A stretch of 64,000 nt of DNA from positions 1-64,000 of the forward strand of contig NZ_JABLSI010000002.1 of the NCBI RefSeq assembly GCF_019303475.1, read 5' to 3'. Position 1 is the first letter of the stretch; each line of letters opens with the position of its first letter. Both the position numbers and the translations under genes were made by a program. The DNA is from Streptomyces sp. JJ38. Lineage in GTDB: Bacteria > Actinomycetota > Actinomycetes > Streptomycetales > Streptomycetaceae. The notes under the pieces were generated by a model. The model was given only the letters and a program-made list of their open reading frames with translations, had not been told where the DNA came from and did no database searches. This document shows, piece by piece, positions 27,561-35,212 of the stretch.

Positions 27561-29336
27561 GTGGACGCGCAAGGCCGTGGGCACGCGGGAAACATCGATC
27601 CCGCAGACCAGTGGGTGTACAACCCCCACACGGGCAGCTACGAGCTGCGCCTGCCCGCCACCGGTGACGCCAGACCGGCCGCCGGTGACGCTCCCCGGCA
27701 GGGCCACACGGCCGCGCCGTCTCCCCGGCAGGCGGCGGGCGGCGACAGCGACGCCCCGACCGTCTCCGGGCTCGGCACCGGCTCCCGTCCGTCCGAGGGC
27801 TCCTCCGCGACCGGGGCCGGGCGCCGCCGCGTCCCGGGGCAGCGTCCCCGTCCCGCCGCCGAAAGCAAGGCCGGCACCGGCCCGCACCGGCGCCGCAAGC
27901 CCAAGCCGAAGCCGTCCGGGAAGAAGCGCGTGCTGCGCTGGGGCGGCGGCACCCTGGCCCTGCTCGTGCTCTCCGGGTGCACGACCGCCTACCTGCTCTA
28001 CCAGGAGCTCAACGGCAACATCGACAAGGTCGACACCGGCATCGACAACCCGGCGACGTCGGGCGAGCCGGTGAACATCCTGCTCATCGGCACCGACACG
28101 CGGGCCGGGAAGGGCAACGGCAGTTACGGCGACCGGGACAGCGTGGGCCACGCGGACACCACGCTGCTCCTGCACGTCTCCGAGGACCGCTCGAACGCCA
28201 CGGTGCTGAGCATCCCGCGCGACATGATCGTCGATATCCCCGACTGCCCCACGAAGCAGGAGAACGGCACCGAGACACTCATCCCCGGCTCCCAGGGCGT
28301 CCGGTTCAACGAGAGCCTGGGCCAGAACGGCCGCGACCCCGGCTGCACCTGGCGGACGGTGGAGCAGGTCACCGGGATAAAGATCAACCACTTCATGATG
28401 GCGGACTTCAATGCCGTCAAGGAGCTGTCCACGGCCGTCGGCGGCGTGGAGGTCTGCGTCGCCAAGGACATCGACGACCCGAAGTCGCATCTGAAGCTGG
28501 AGGCGGGCACACACCGCGTCCAGGGCGAGCAGGCGCTGGCCTTCGTCCGCACCCGCAACAGCGTCGGGCTCGGCAGCGACCTCAGCCGGATCGAGCTCCA
28601 GCAGCAGTTCCTCGGCTCGATGTTCCGGCAGATGAAGTCGCGGGACACCCTCACCGACCCGGGCAAGGTCCTCGACCTGGCCCGCGCCGCCACGAAGGCG
28701 CTCACCGTGGACACCGGCATCGGCTCGGTGAAGAAGCTCTCCGACCTGGCCCGGGACCTGTCGCAGGTGAACCCGAAGAACATCACCTTCGCCACCGTGC
28801 CGGTGCTCGACAACCCGGCCGAGAAGGTCAAGGCGACGGTCGTGCTGGACGAGGCCAAGGCACGACCGCTGTTCCAGATGATCAGGGCCGACAAGTCGCT
28901 GACGGACACCGGCGGAGAGGGCGGGAAGAAGGACGACGCGAAGCCCGTGGCGAAGGCGCCCGCCGGGCAGGTGCGGGTGAACGTGCTCAACGGCGGCGGG
29001 CCGGTCGGCGCGGCCCAGACGACGGTCACCTGGCTGCAGAACGTCCAGGGCGTGCCGCTGTCCACCAACGCGGGCAACGCGGACGCCAAGCAGCCGACGA
29101 CGACGTTGACCTTCGGCTCCGACCAGGCCGGCCAGGCCGCGACGCTGGCCGAGATGATGGGCCTGCCGGAGTCCGCGCTGAAGGAGCAGGACGCGCCCGC
29201 GGGCGAGGGTGTACCGATGACCCTGGTCCTGGGGAGGGACTACGTGGCCGCCGGTACGCCGCTTGAGGCACCAGACAAGGCGCCCGAGGGCGTCCAGAAG
29301 ATCAACGGCGGGGACGAGAACGTCTGCGCCAAGTGA
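27561..29336 (+). CDS. LCP family ligase with C-terminal LytR_C domain, second of three
   Basis: A 591-aa protein. A hydrophilic N-terminus (ADQWVYNPHTGSYEL, then Pro/Arg-rich) is followed by the helix TLALLVLSGCTTAYLLYQEL (about 130-150). The LCP domain (about 175-440) has ILLIGTDTRAGKGNGSYGD, HADTTLLLHVSEDRSNATVLSIPRD and QALAFVRTRNSVGLGSDLSRIELQQ. A LytR_C domain starts near residue 470 (VRVNVLNGGGPVGAAQTTVTW). The GTG at 27561 has GGAGG ten bases upstream. It is 190 bp after the first LCP gene and 31 bp before the third, so the last two are likely one transcript. Confidence 0.94.
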   Translation: MDAQGRGHAGNIDPADQWVYNPHTGSYELRLPATGDARPAAGDAPRQGHTAAPSPRQAAGGDSDAPTVSGLGTGSRPSEGSSATGAGRRRVPGQRPRPAAESKAGTGPHRRRKPKPKPSGKKRVLRWGGGTLALLVLSGCTTAYLLYQELNGNIDKVDTGIDNPATSGEPVNILLIGTDTRAGKGNGSYGDRDSVGHADTTLLLHVSEDRSNATVLSIPRDMIVDIPDCPTKQENGTETLIPGSQGVRFNESLGQNGRDPGCTWRTVEQVTGIKINHFMMADFNAVKELSTAVGGVEVCVAKDIDDPKSHLKLEAGTHRVQGEQALAFVRTRNSVGLGSDLSRIELQQQFLGSMFRQMKSRDTLTDPGKVLDLARAATKALTVDTGIGSVKKLSDLARDLSQVNPKNITFATVPVLDNPAEKVKATVVLDEAKARPLFQMIRADKSLTDTGGEGGKKDDAKPVAKAPAGQVRVNVLNGGGPVGAAQTTVTWLQNVQGVPLSTNAGNADAKQPTTTLTFGSDQAGQAATLAEMMGLPESALKEQDAPAGEGVPMTLVLGRDYVAAGTPLEAPDKAPEGVQKINGGDENVCAK

Positions 29337-29367
29337 TCGCTGACCGGACTGGCGAGGGGGAGATCCG

Positions 29368-31071
29368 GTGGGACCGACGGAACGCGATTCCGGAACCGGC
29401 GTCCGGCCGCACGAGGGCGGCGATCCCGCCCACGGCGGGCGGGGCCCGGGCCACGACCGGGAGACGGTGCCGCGGCAGCGGCGGCCGGAGCCCGGCCGGG
29501 GCGGCGCCGACGGCCGGGCCCGGACGACGCGGCGCGCACCGCTCGCCCGCCGCGTCCTGCGTTGGTCGGCGATCGTGCTGTGCGTGCTCATACTCGGCAC
29601 CGCGGGCGCGGGCTACCTCTGGTACGACAGCCTGAACGACAACCTCCGCAAGGCGGCCCTGCACCTGGGCGACGACAAGCTGGACCCCGTCGAGCCCAAC
29701 GCCGCCGGGCAGACGCCGCTCAACATCCTGCTCCTCGGCTCCGACAGCCGGAACTCGGACGAGAACGTGCGGCTGGGCGGGGCCCGCGCCGACCGCGGCC
29801 GGCCGCCCCTGGCCGACGTCCAGATGCTGCTGCACCTGTCCGCCGACCGCGGTGACATGTCGGTCCTGTCGATCCCGCGCGACACCCGGGTGACGATCCC
29901 GCGCTGCACGGACCCGGAGGACGGCACCGTCTACCAGGAGCGCGTCGACCGGATCAACGCCAGCCTCCAGAACGGCGGTCCGGGCTGCACGGTGGCCACC
30001 TGGGAGCGGCTCACGGGCATCCCGGTCGACCACTTCATGATGATCGACTTCGCCGGAGTCGTCTCGATGGCGGACGCCGTCGGCGGCGTCCCGGTGTGCG
30101 TGGACGCCAACGTGTACGACCGCCGTTCCGGTCTGCGCCTCGAACAGGGCGAGACGACGATCCGGGGCGAGCAGGCCCTGCAGTGGCTGCGCACCCGGTA
30201 CGGCTTCGAGGACGGCAGCGACATCGGCCGGGCCAGGGCCCAGCACATGTACATGTCCTCGATGGTCCGGCAGTTGAAGTCCGGGACGAAGCTGAGCAAC
30301 CCGAACCGGCTGCGCCGGCTGGCCGAGGAGGCCACCAGCGCGCTGACCGTGGACCACGGCCTGGACCGGGTCGAGAAGCTCTTCGACCTGGCGAACGAGC
30401 TGAAGAAGGTGCCCTCCGAGCGCATCACGATGGCGACGATGCCGTGGGTCTACTCCCCCGGCGGCAGTTACGTCCTGCCGAAGGAGGGCGAGGCCGAGCA
30501 GGTGTTCTCGATGCTCCGCCGCGACGTCGCCCTCGACGGCGAGGACGGCGGGAAGCCCGCCCAGGCCGCCGACCCGACCGGCCCCGAGTCCCCCTCCGAG
30601 GAGCCGTCCACGGAAGCCACCGAACCCGCGGTGGACCCCTCATCCGTCCCCGTGCGCGTGTTCAACGGCACCGGCGGCGTGGGACACGCGTCGGTCTCCG
30701 GGCGGGCCGCGGCCGTCACGGGCGAGCTCCGGTCGGCCGGTTTCGCCCAGGCGGTGGCCGACGCCACACCCCGCTCCCGACAGGACACCGTCCTCACCTA
30801 CGCCGAGCCCGGGCAGCGCGCGGCCGCCCTCACCGTGGCGAAGGCGCTCGGGCTGCCCGAGGACGCGGTACGGCACTCCCCCGTCGACCCCGGACTGGCA
30901 CTCACCGTGGGCGCCGACTGGCCCGAGGGCACGACGTACCCGGGCGCCCGGGACCCCGCGAACCCCTCGCCGCGCCAGGAGGACGACAACCGTCCCCCGC
31001 CGGAGCTGGACGGCATCAACGGCGAGGACGAGACCGCCTGCATGCACGTCAACCCGGCCGCCACCTGGTGA
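29368..31071 (+). CDS. LCP family ligase with LytR_C domain, third of three
   Basis: A 567-aa protein with the same plan: a charged N-terminus rich in Arg/Gly/Pro, membrane helix IVLCVLILGTAGAGYLWYD, and an LCP domain. That domain has ILLLGSDSRNSDENVRLGG, QMLLHLSADRGDMSVLSIPRDTRV and QALQWLRTRYGFEDGSDIGRAR. It continues with FAGVVSMADAVGGVPVCVD, a Ser/Glu/Pro linker and a LytR_C-type module (VPVRVFNGTGGVGHASVSGR). The GTG at 29368 follows GGGGGAG at ideal spacing. Three LCP genes side by side suggest paralogues serving different glycopolymers or growth stages. Confidence 0.94.
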   Translation: MGPTERDSGTGVRPHEGGDPAHGGRGPGHDRETVPRQRRPEPGRGGADGRARTTRRAPLARRVLRWSAIVLCVLILGTAGAGYLWYDSLNDNLRKAALHLGDDKLDPVEPNAAGQTPLNILLLGSDSRNSDENVRLGGARADRGRPPLADVQMLLHLSADRGDMSVLSIPRDTRVTIPRCTDPEDGTVYQERVDRINASLQNGGPGCTVATWERLTGIPVDHFMMIDFAGVVSMADAVGGVPVCVDANVYDRRSGLRLEQGETTIRGEQALQWLRTRYGFEDGSDIGRARAQHMYMSSMVRQLKSGTKLSNPNRLRRLAEEATSALTVDHGLDRVEKLFDLANELKKVPSERITMATMPWVYSPGGSYVLPKEGEAEQVFSMLRRDVALDGEDGGKPAQAADPTGPESPSEEPSTEATEPAVDPSSVPVRVFNGTGGVGHASVSGRAAAVTGELRSAGFAQAVADATPRSRQDTVLTYAEPGQRAAALTVAKALGLPEDAVRHSPVDPGLALTVGADWPEGTTYPGARDPANPSPRQEDDNRPPPELDGINGEDETACMHVNPAATW

Positions 31072-31247
31072 CGGTCACGGGGCGTCAGCGCTCCGGTGTT
31101 CGAGCATCACTCCATCGTGCGATCTCCTGGGCTCCACCCTTGCACATCCGCTACGGAGCGTGATGAAATCCAACCGAACGTAGTCACGGCAGTGCCATTC
31201 ACCTATGCCCTCGGGCTCGGATGGCACACGCGTAGTGGAGCCCACAC

Positions 31248-31694
31248 ATGAGACTCGGCCACCTCCTGCGTACCGGAGCCATCGCACTCAGCACCGCCAG
31301 CGTCCTCACCTTCGCCGGCCCACCGGGCCAGGCCCCCGCCACGGCACATGACGCCACTGCCGCACGGAACACGCTGGCGGCGCCGGAGGGCCCGGCGCCG
31401 CCCAGCGCCGCCGCCGGAAGGGTGGTCGTGGCCCAGCACGCCCGCCCGCACCTCAACGTCCGCAGCGGCCACGGATGGCCCGGGGGCCCTCCGGGCCGGG
31501 TCGTCGGCACGCTGCGCCCTGGAAGCCCCATGCGCGGGTACTGCCACATCACCGACGGAGCCATCCTGCGCGCGTGGGGGCGCACCAGCTCGGAGTGGGT
31601 CCAGATCTACTGGCTGCCCTCCCGCACCGGGACGGCATGGGTCTGGGCGGGCGGGCTCAACCCCTACGACAAGGGCCTGATCCCGCCGTGCTGA
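31248..31694 (+). CDS. small secreted SH3-like protein
   Basis: A 148-aa exported protein. The signal peptide reads MRLGHLLRTGAIALSTASVL and TFAGPPGQAPATA, with probable cleavage after ATA. The mature part has an SH3b-like pattern: PHLNVRSGHGWPGGPPG, GRVVGTLRPGSPM, a Cys in RGYCHITDG, EWVQIYWLPSRTGTAWVWAGGL, and a terminal Cys. The two cysteines could form a disulfide. Bacterial SH3 domains often bind the cell wall. It converges on the remnant of the acyl-CoA dehydrogenase gene, with a strong terminator between. Confidence 0.8.
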   Translation: MRLGHLLRTGAIALSTASVLTFAGPPGQAPATAHDATAARNTLAAPEGPAPPSAAAGRVVVAQHARPHLNVRSGHGWPGGPPGRVVGTLRPGSPMRGYCHITDGAILRAWGRTSSEWVQIYWLPSRTGTAWVWAGGLNPYDKGLIPPC

Positions 31695-31762
31695 CCCCCT
31701 GCTGACCCGCCCCCCTGCGCAGCACCCCGCCGGAGACCTCTGGTCGGTCACCTGGCGACAGC

Positions 31763-31798
31763 AAGGCGCCCGGCCGGGAAACCCCGGCCGGGCGCCTT
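31763..31798. terminator. strong bidirectional terminator
   Basis: AAGGCGCCCGGCCGGG, loop AAAC and the exact reverse complement give a perfect 16-bp stem with T residues at the plus-strand end. It ends the SH3-like gene on the plus strand. It also lies 30 bp beyond the stop codon of the dehydrogenase remnant on the minus strand, so it is probably the original terminator of the acyl-CoA dehydrogenase gene. Confidence 0.9.
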
Positions 31799-31827
31799 GG
31801 GTGGGTCGCTGAACCCGGGCAACCGCC

Positions 31828-31887
31828 TTACGGCAGGTTGCGGGCCATCACGATGCGCTGGACCTGGTTGGCGACCTCGCAGATCTG
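31828..31887 (-). pseudogene. stranded 3' end of the acyl-CoA dehydrogenase gene
   Basis: Read on the minus strand, the last 20 codons encode QICEVANQVQRIVMARNLP and a stop. The intact gene at 36411 ends QIYEGTNQVQRIVMARNLP. The two 60-nt segments match at 47 positions with no gaps, and most differences are at third codon positions. The codons here (CGC, GCC, CCG, TAA) are typical of the host, and the original-looking terminator follows directly. This is probably the displaced native gene end, now separated from its body by 4.5 kb and beginning to decay (Tyr to Cys, Gly to Val, Thr to Ala). Confidence 0.75.
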
Positions 31888-31988
31888 GGCGCTTGACGGA
31901 GAACACGCCTCTGACCTGCGCGAAGACCCCTTTCGTGGGGTGCCTGCCCAGGATTCCCCCATGATCACTACCGCCACGAGATGAGGAA

Positions 31989-32020
31989 GGGGGAGCCTCC
32001 GTTCCTCCGGATGCTCCCCC
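31989..32020 (-). terminator. hairpin after the DUF397/XRE pair
   Basis: GGGGGAGC and GCTCCCCC form an 8-bp stem with a 16-nt loop. It starts 34 bp beyond the DUF397 stop codon on the minus strand. The rest of 31888-32054 holds no gene. Confidence 0.5.
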
Positions 32021-32054
32021 ACTCGTTCGGCTCGTGCGCCGCCAGTTGAACGGA

Positions 32055-32282
32055 TCAGACGGCGCCCAGGTCGCCGTTCTTGACCGCAGTGACGAACCCG
32101 GCCCAGCCTGCGGGCGAGACTCGGAGACCGGCCCGCTGAGGGGCCTTGCTGTCGCGGACGGGAACGACGCCATGCGCCGCAGCGTGCGCGGGCGCCCACT
32201 CGATGCACTGCCCGCCTTCGCCGCCGCTGTACGTGCTCTTGACCCACACGGTGGTGTTACCGGGGTCTGGGGTGCTGCTCAT
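32055..32282 (-). CDS. DUF397 domain protein
   Basis: A 75-aa protein with the DUF397 signature: WVKSTYSGGEGGQCIEWAP, then HGVVPVRDSKAPQRAGLRVSPAGWAGFVTAVKNG. DUF397 proteins are abundant in Streptomyces beside XRE regulators of the WhiJ type and probably act as their partners or antitoxin-like modulators. The ATG at 32282 overlaps the XRE gene's stop codon by 4 bp (ATGA), so translation is coupled. Confidence 0.92.
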   Translation of the reverse strand: MSSTPDPGNTTVWVKSTYSGGEGGQCIEWAPAHAAAHGVVPVRDSKAPQRAGLRVSPAGWAGFVTAVKNGDLGAV

Positions 32283-33103
32283 GGGGCGTATTCCTCCGCG
32301 ATCTGTCGGATTAGGGCCTGTGACTCCTCCGGTGACAGGGCCGCCGCCCGCAGCCGCTCGTAGGTCGTCTGCGCGCTGGCTACGGCTGTCACGGAGTCGG
32401 ACACGTTCCCCTTCTCCCTGGTCTCCGAGTACAGGACGGTTGACCCGTCTTCCTGCGTAAGCAGGGTAAACGGAAGGGAGGAGGCCGGGGCACCCGCCCG
32501 CGAGGGCAGAACTTGAAGCGTGATGTGCGGAGTTGCCCCTTCGGCGGCCAAGTGCTCAAGCTGGCCGCGCATGACGGCCGGGCTACCGACCACGGTCCGA
32601 AGCGTCGCTTCGTGGAGGATGACCCACAGGAGCGGCAGCGCCTCCCGGTCCATCACCTCTCGCCGTCGCAGTCGAGCCTCAACCCGCATCTTGATCTGGT
32701 CATCGGTCTCACGGGGGTGGGTGGCCCGGAAGGTGCCTTCCGCGTAGTCCGAGGTCTGCAACATGCCCATGATCAGGGCGTTGCTGAAGTCCTCAACCTT
32801 GGCGGCGCTCTTCTCCAGCTCGACGTATGGGATGAACCATTCGGGGTGACCCTGCTTGCTTAGCTTGTTCCGCAGACGGACGTACACGCCCGGAGTACCA
32901 GCCACCCGATCCATGGCTTCCGCGAACGCTTCCGACGCGAGCACGGTCCCGTTCTCCACCTTGCTGACCTGGGCCTGTTGGTAGTGCAGCAGTTCGGCGA
33001 ACTTTTCTTGGGACCGTCCCAGGGACTCCCGTAGCGCCCTCACCTCTTGCCCGAAGTAGGCGGCACCGTTCGCGGGTTCCTGTGCCTCGTCGGACTCGTT
33101 CAC
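32279..33103 (-). CDS. XRE-family helix-turn-helix regulator (WhiJ/Scr1 type)
   Basis: A 274-aa DNA-binding protein. The N-terminal HTH spans about residues 20-75 (VRALRESLGRSQEKFAELLHYQQAQVSKVENG). The C-terminal part is the DUF5753/Scr1-type domain: EWFIPYVELEKSAAKVEDF, IMGMLQTSDYAEGTF, VILHEATLRTVVGSPAVMRGQLEHL and HITLQVLPSRAGAPA. The GTG at 33103 has GGGGAG eight bases upstream. It is coupled to the following DUF397 gene. It diverges from the small genes that lead to the radical SAM gene and may control this island. Confidence 0.93.
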   Translation of the reverse strand: MNESDEAQEPANGAAYFGQEVRALRESLGRSQEKFAELLHYQQAQVSKVENGTVLASEAFAEAMDRVAGTPGVYVRLRNKLSKQGHPEWFIPYVELEKSAAKVEDFSNALIMGMLQTSDYAEGTFRATHPRETDDQIKMRVEARLRRREVMDREALPLLWVILHEATLRTVVGSPAVMRGQLEHLAAEGATPHITLQVLPSRAGAPASSLPFTLLTQEDGSTVLYSETREKGNVSDSVTAVASAQTTYERLRAAALSPEESQALIRQIAEEYAP

Positions 33104-33247
33104 TTGTTCAACTCCCCGGTATTCCAGATCCGTTGGAATGGCTCCGCCCCTGTTGAGAGTACGTCGCAGCGGTGATGGTGGGAGTACACAACGTAAGCAC
33201 CCGCCCCACAAGAGGGGACGAACAAGACGGCGTACGGAGTGACGAGC

Positions 33248-33502
33248 ATGACGACGGCAGCGAAGAGCCAGCAGGCGGCAACCGACGAGATCGAGGACGC
33301 CGAGGCGGTCTGTGACGACCTGGAGGACGCGCTTGGCACCCTGGGCCTCACCCTGCCGTCACTGGAGGTGGACCTTGGCCCGGGGGGCGAGTGGCGGCCC
33401 GCTTCGCCGCTTCCTATCGAGCTGGGGCGCTGCAACGTGGAAACCGCCCGCGCCTTGGTCGCTGCTCTCCGGTCTGGTGCGGCCGTGGGGGTGACACGGT
33501 GA
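33248..33502 (+). CDS. small hypothetical protein of the island
   Basis: An 84-aa acidic soluble protein, MTTAAKSQQAATDEIEDAEA, containing CDDLEDALGTLGLTLPSLEVD and LGRCNVETARALVAALRSG. It has no membrane segment. The ATG at 33248 has GGAG eight bases upstream. It overlaps the next gene by 4 bp (GTGA). I recall similar short proteins beside XRE/DUF397 genes in Streptomyces, but no function is known. Confidence 0.75.
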   Translation: MTTAAKSQQAATDEIEDAEAVCDDLEDALGTLGLTLPSLEVDLGPGGEWRPASPLPIELGRCNVETARALVAALRSGAAVGVTR

Positions 33503-33702
33503 CCGAACAGCCCCACGCGCCCCACGGAGCAGGACGACGCCGAGACAGCGACGAGGTGCAGTTGGCCGCCCTGGTGAACGGTCGGCACATCAGCGTCAAC
33601 GCGGGCGGCCCCGACCGCGTATGGGGGCGGTGTGACGCGGATGTCTATTACTCCCTGTCATACCGGCCGATCGCTCTCGCCTTCCTGACCGACTGGAGAT
33701 GA
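33499..33702 (+). CDS. small hypothetical protein of the island
   Basis: A 67-aa protein beginning with GTG at 33499 (VTEQPHAPHGAGRRRDSDEV) and continuing QLAALVNGRHISVNAGGP and a Tyr-rich end, DVYYSLSYRPIALAF. The GTGA overlap with the preceding gene supports it as a real, coupled gene. Its function is not recognised. About 120 bp with a long hairpin separates it from the radical SAM gene. Confidence 0.65.
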   Translation: MTEQPHAPHGAGRRRDSDEVQLAALVNGRHISVNAGGPDRVWGRCDADVYYSLSYRPIALAFLTDWR

Positions 33703-33735
33703 GTAGCACCGCAGTACGTGCACGCCTGACAGACT

Positions 33736-33798
33736 CCCGCCCCCTGCCGGGGAGGAAACCGCACATCTCCCACGGCACGGCCCCCAGCAGGGGGCGGG
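33736..33798 (+). promoter_or_regulatory. long-loop hairpin upstream of the radical SAM gene
   Basis: CCCGCCCCCTGC (33736-33747) pairs perfectly over 12 bp with GCAGGGGGCGGG (33787-33798) around a 39-nt loop. It ends about 14 bp before the AGCGGAGG ribosome binding site. It may end transcription from the small genes, act as an attenuator, or lower radical SAM expression. No known riboswitch consensus was recognised. Confidence 0.55.
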
Positions 33799-33822
33799 TC
33801 CAACTGGTCCAGCGGAGGACAC

Positions 33823-34956
33823 ATGCACCAGGTGATCGCCAGCCCGCAGCACGACAGGTTCGTCATCGTGCGGCCCGGCTCCCGCAAAGGGATGCAGATC
33901 CCCAGCACCATGTACCGCGACCTTGCGGAAGCGGTTCAGAACGGGGCGCCGGTTCCTGGTTGGCTCGCTGACGCCGCCCGCACGGCATGGGGCGTTGACA
34001 TCTCCGGCGAGCCCAGCAAGGGAACGGTCCTCGTGCGCCCGGTCACCCGGCTCAACTACAGCCGCGCCACCTGGGAAATCAACAAGGGCTGCAACTTCAA
34101 CTGCGAGCACTGCTACTTGGCGGAGCGGAAATTCGGAGGGCTTCCCCGCGATGAGAAATCCCGCCTGCTCGAAATGCTTCGGGACGCGGGTGTTCTCTGG
34201 CTTCAGTTCACGGGCGGGGAACCGGCCATCGACCGGGACTTCCGGGAAGCCTACCGGGAAGCCTACCGGGAAGCCTACGGAATGGGGATGATGATCGAGA
34301 TCCTGACCAACGGATCTCGACTTCACCAGGCGGAAACCATCGAACTGCTTTCGGCGATGCCGCCGCACAAGGTGACCGTCTCGCTCTACGGCGCGTCCCC
34401 GCAAAGCTTCGACTCTCTGACGCGAAAGCCGGGAGCCTTCAAGCTCCTATCGAAAGGGCTCAAGGCGGCGAAGGAAGCCGGGGTTTCACTTGAGCTTGCC
34501 TTGATTATCACGAAACACAACGCGCACGAAGTCGAAGCAATGCGCGCCATGGCGGAGGAGTACGCCACAACGTACAGCGAGTACGGGAACATCTCCCCGA
34601 CGTACGATGGCAACCCGGAGCCATTGGCCGCGCAAGCGCCGGGATTCCTGAACAAGTCCACCGTATTCAAGGGCTGTCCGGCCGGACACACATTCTTTCA
34701 CGTGGACCCGCATGGCTTCGTCACCATGTGCAAAGTCGGCCGGGAAAACCCCATCAACCTGATGGTTGAAGGACTTCCGGGCCTCCTGCGTCTGCCGGGT
34801 ATCGCAGACACCCAAATGCTTCGCTCCGGTGACTGTAGCGGGTGCAAGCTCTCGGCAACCTGCCGAGTATGCCGACCACTCGCAAAGGCTTACCAGGACG
34901 CGAAGGCACCACTGGAAACATACTGTCAGCACGGAAATGGAGGAAAAGCCGCATGA
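33823..34956 (+). CDS. radical SAM/SPASM peptide-modifying enzyme
   Basis: A 377-aa radical SAM enzyme. The N-terminal about 80 residues may recognise a peptide. The cluster motif is C90-N-F-N-C94-E-H-C97, followed by FTGGEP (131-134). The C-terminus carries seven Cys in SPASM order: C285-X12-G-X4-C303, then C338-X2-C341-X5-C347-X2-C350, then C368. This could hold two auxiliary Fe-S clusters, typical of enzymes that crosslink or otherwise modify ribosomal peptides. Residues 141-152 are a REAY triplicate encoded by a 12-bp tandem repeat. The ATG at 33823 follows CGGAGGAC. It overlaps the peptide gene by 4 bp (ATGA). Codon use is less GC-rich than in the flanking core genes, suggesting transfer. 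Confidence 0.9.
   Translation: MHQVIASPQHDRFVIVRPGSRKGMQIPSTMYRDLAEAVQNGAPVPGWLADAARTAWGVDISGEPSKGTVLVRPVTRLNYSRATWEINKGCNFNCEHCYLAERKFGGLPRDEKSRLLEMLRDAGVLWLQFTGGEPAIDRDFREAYREAYREAYGMGMMIEILTNGSRLHQAETIELLSAMPPHKVTVSLYGASPQSFDSLTRKPGAFKLLSKGLKAAKEAGVSLELALIITKHNAHEVEAMRAMAEEYATTYSEYGNISPTYDGNPEPLAAQAPGFLNKSTVFKGCPAGHTFFHVDPHGFVTMCKVGRENPINLMVEGLPGLLRLPGIADTQMLRSGDCSGCKLSATCRVCRPLAKAYQDAKAPLETYCQHGNGGKAA
34242..34277 (+). repeat. three tandem copies of a 12-bp unit inside the radical SAM gene
   Basis: CCGGGAAGCCTA occurs three times in direct succession, in frame, encoding REAYREAYREAY just after GGEP. It lies where radical SAM proteins have the helix after strand 2. Copy number could change by slippage without shifting the frame. 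Confidence 0.85.
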
Positions 34957-35117
34957 CCGCAGTAGCCGTAGAGATCACGCCCCGCCCCCTGGCGGCGGAG
35001 CCGGAGCCGCTTCGTCCGGTGAGCCCCGAGCCTGCCGGGCTCGTCATCGTGGACGATGTCGAGACGCTGGCCGAGGGCACGGCAGCCGCCTGCAACGACG
35101 ACAACCCGTACCGGTAA
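34953..35117 (+). CDS. probable RiPP precursor peptide
   Basis: A 54-aa peptide starting with the ATG that overlaps the radical SAM stop codon (ATGA at 34953). The first about 40 residues are Pro/Glu/Val-rich (ITPRPLAAEPEPLRPVSPEP, then AGLVIVDDVETLAEG) and look like a leader. The C-terminus GTAAACNDDNPYR holds the only Cys, plus Asn, Asp, Pro and Tyr, as a possible core. Size, position, translational coupling and the SPASM enzyme upstream all fit a radical-SAM-modified peptide. I do not match it to a named RiPP family, and the cleavage site and modification are unknown. Confidence 0.65.
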   Translation: MTAVAVEITPRPLAAEPEPLRPVSPEPAGLVIVDDVETLAEGTAAACNDDNPYR

Positions 35118-35212
35118 GCGCTCGGCGCACCGGTCGCGTGTCCCGCGTGGGCTCCACGGCGTTCACTCGTCGTGGGGTCCGCGCGGCCCGTCGTGTGAGA
35201 GTGTGAGGAACC

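Noticed and set aside
31828..32247. 140-codon minus-strand frame ending in VQRIVMARNLP
   Set aside because: Only the last 20 codons resemble a protein (the dehydrogenase end). The upstream part is a shadow of the DUF397 gene in another frame plus a terminator hairpin.
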